Shown here: positions 61,429-64,000 of the stretch, in pieces | How positions within the stretch are numbered: position 1 is the stretch's first letter | How the letters are laid out: each line of letters begins with the position of its first letter | Assembly: GCF_008831285.2 (NCBI RefSeq) | Contig: NC_045140.1 | Location: 849,528 to 913,527, forward strand | Direction: 5' to 3' | Source of the DNA: Nymphaea colorata | Lineage: Eukaryota; Streptophyta; Magnoliopsida; Nymphaeales; Nymphaeaceae | DNA: 64,000 bases | Position numbers and translations under genes: made by a program | Notes under the pieces: model-generated | Told to the model about the DNA's origin: nothing | The model's input: only the letters and a program-made list of their open reading frames with translations | Database searches by the model: none

Positions 61429-64000
61429 GTTTGTTTTGATTTAGTCTTGAATGATTGCTGTTCTTGCAATTTGACCATTTTGGGCACCTTAATTTGATTA
61501 TTCTAATTTCAAGGCAGGCAATCTTGTTCTTATTTTTTTCCACAAGCTATTTCTTTGCGGAGCAATCTACCAGCATTCTGTTTTTGTTATTCTGATCCAA
61601 TGGCAGATTATTGCACTGTTGTTGTATCTTGTATCACATTTTTTCTTTGTTAAGGGTTGTTCCTCCTGTTCATGCTTTTTCAAATTGAACAAAGAGCACT
61701 TCTCTGTTCATTAGGACATTTGGTGGAATGATTTCTTTGATTGCATTTCCATGTTTTGGCTCGGGAGATGGAGGAGGTGTTGAACATGTACTCTTCACCA
61801 TGCTTACCGTGTGTACTAAAAAACATGGGTAATATTTTTGAGGGCGTTTTTAAGAAAACAAGGAGGTTGTTGAATATTTGAGTTGTTGGAGCAGGCTTGG
61901 CAATCAAAGGTGCAAGCTGCACAAAGGTGATGGTCTCTAAGCTCTAAATTTCATTATGGAATAAACAAATCAAAATAAGATTGAGGGGATAAGTTTTCTT
62001 TTTTGTTCTTTTAAAAAGTTCATGTATAAACATCTTCTTTTGGTGTCAAGGGGCAGGCACTTGTTGAAAACACATGTATCAGAGATTCCTAGGAGACTTA
62101 AGCTTCCCACTTGGAAAGGTGAAATAAAATGGAACCATCTGAAGGTGAAAATATCTGCAAATGGTGTTTTTTTGGTGCTAACCTGCTTAAATCAAATATA
62201 TAAACATGGATATGCAAAGAGACGTAACGTTATTAATTTATTAGTTGTTCTTTAAAATGCCACACAGACACATGGTATTAAGTTTATATATATATATATA
62301 TATATATAAATATAATATAATATAATTATATATCTATATATATGAAAATATTTGTACGCTTCATGAGATATGCAGAGTTGCAGACTAAGTAAATATGAGG
62401 ATTTTGATCTGATTAAGAGGTGTCAGATCAAACTCAATTGACAGTTAACAATTTGCCATGCATATTATATGTATGTATCTATGTATATATAATTGTGGCT
62501 ACTCAATGTGTGTCTACTGTCCTTATGCCTTTAAGGAGGTGCCAGTGGTGGGTCTGGGTCTGGTTAACGACTGGAAGTGGGCAGAACTCACTTTACATAT
62601 ACATGTATATGTGTGTGTGTGTGCAGGGACTTGTGGCTGGTAAATGTATGTACTGTTCCTATGCCCTTGAATAGAAAGGAAGTGGGCAGAATTTACTTTC
62701 TGTGTGTATGGAAAGTGAACTGTGGGTACTCAATGCCTGCCTACTCTCCCCATGTCCTTTATTCAAGGAGGTGCTAGTGGTGGATCTCACTAATGATTAA
62801 AAAGAAATGAGCAGAAATTAACTTTTGAATGCTGAACTCCCATGTTATAAAGTTTTCTGGTGATATCATAAGTTGTTATAATTAGGAGTTGAGCATACAT
62901 CAGCCAAGGTCCTAAAAAAGTCTAGTCAAAAGTAAGTAACTAGTAGTAGCCTAAGGGAGATATCTATCTGTGTGTGTGCCACACACAAGGGAGAGAGAGA
63001 GAGAGAGAGAGAGAGGGTGGGGGAGGGGGTTCTCGGAAAAAAGGAAGAAAATGCACCTAAGACCTGTAACTTACCCAATCAACCAATCGGTCATGAACCA
63101 TGGCCAATCTGAGTTGATGATCTTGTAGTCGGCTGGTCATTGATTCAGTCAACTAGTCACCAAGTTGACAGCAGAGATGATGTCCAAAAAGGCAAAAACC
63201 AATGGCTGAAAATGTAGCAAAGCCTTTGTGCATAAAAAACACATTTTCTGGTTAAAATACATGTAAAGGGGATTTTTCATCTGTTGGTCATGCTAAACAA
63301 ATTTACACCATCAGAATATGTAAAACCATCTTTAATGGTGAAATCCAAAATTAAATTAGCAAAAGAAGAGGGTGGAGGCTATTTAACATTGTATAGTATG
63401 TAGGGCACGTGTCCGAGTCTATACATACAAACATGTAAATAACATCACCAAGTGCAAGACCATGTCTCTCCCTCCTTGAACAATGCATATGATAGATGAA
63501 GTGTTAGACAAGGCAAGGTTTGTTGTATAGGCACGGATATGGGCGTCAGACACAGGTATGAACTATGAAGTATTAGACACAGTAAGCTTGAAAAGAGAAA
63601 GTAGGTACTCGAACACGATTTTGTGTGTGTGTCATTTCAATTTCTTTCAAAATCTAAAAGATGATCTCTTTATAAAATTTGCAAGGAACAGATAGTATAA
63701 TTTTACTTAGCTCTCATCCTCCAGCAACTGGAAGAAAGGAGAGAGACCCATGTTACTCCCTCCCTGATCTCTCTGCCCAAGAAAGTCTCATGGGCAAGGA
63801 AATAGCTCTTCTTGCACAAGAAAATAGCATATTTTAAGTTAGTGTTTTGTCTTTTTGGGAGAGAAAATAACCTCTTTTTGGGAGAGGCTCTTTATTTTGA
63901 GCAGTATGCTGCCCTTCTTTAGCTTCTTTTTTCACTAAACAAGAGAGAGAGCAAGAGAGAGAAAGAGAAATTTATTTTAGTCTATTAGACTAAAAAAACA
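61429..64000 (+). other. BTAF1 intron running off the window
   Basis: The donor GTTTGT at 61429 follows LINNLQ. The next conserved BTAF1 segment was not found, so the intron probably continues past 64000. It contains a (TA)n run (62284-62345), (GA)n (62992-63016 and near 63942-63968), three diverged repeats (62491-62830), and GTGTC/GACAC-like words (63400-63600). Confidence 0.7.
62491..62830. repeat. Three diverged ~110-140-bp repeats
   Basis: The ordered words TGTGG-TACTCAATG, CTACTGTCC-TATGCC-TT, GGAGGTGC-AGTGGTGG and AGTGGGCAGAA-T-ACTTT recur from about 62491, 62630 and 62719. The second copy lacks the GGTGC-AGTGGTGG part. Confidence 0.7.

Overview
The window is nuclear DNA from a flowering plant. 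Its genes are cut into many exons by AT-rich GT-AG introns of up to about 4.4 kb, and intergenic and intronic DNA is full of solo LTRs, hAT-like miniature elements and microsatellites. The three proteins are typical plant family members. The sequence alone does not fix the species.

Three protein-coding genes account for all the convincing coding sequence. (1) 935-14924, plus strand: mitochondrial-type citrate synthase. Sixteen exons give 419 residues to the stop codon; the N-terminal targeting exons lie before the window. (2) 16784-35777, minus strand: a complete EAF1-type protein, the HSA/SANT scaffold of the plant NuA4 histone acetyltransferase complex. Twenty-one coding exons give about 2,081 residues and end in a 612-residue glutamine-rich exon. 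(3) 45550-61428, plus strand: the N-terminal ~1,273 residues (17 coding exons) of BTAF1/MOT1, the TBP-associated Snf2-family ATPase. The ATPase half lies beyond the right edge. Exon joins were worked out by hand from reading-frame continuity, splice signals and remembered family sequence; no alignment was run.

Layout: citrate synthase and EAF1 converge on a ~1.9 kb interval (14925-16783) that holds both 3' regions. EAF1 and BTAF1 diverge from a ~6 kb spacer (36.8-42.9 kb), GC-richer at the two leader ends and extremely AT-rich with local tandem duplications in the middle. EAF1 and BTAF1 both act in chromatin and transcription initiation, but nothing here shows functional coupling. Citrate synthase is an unrelated metabolic gene.

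Most notable observations: an exact 45-bp tandem duplication that doubles the 3' splice site of an EAF1 exon inside the HSA domain; a probable U12-type intron as first coding intron of BTAF1; an out-of-frame AUG overlapping the BTAF1 start; a probable 1-nt frameshift at the EAF1 C-terminus; a 2.4-kb solo LTR with perfect 5-bp target duplication in a citrate synthase intron; a short solo LTR whose empty site survives in a neighbouring duplicate; and several miniature elements each filled with a different short palindromic word (TATCGTACGATA, GCCTAGGC, GTACCC, AGCTCGAGCT).
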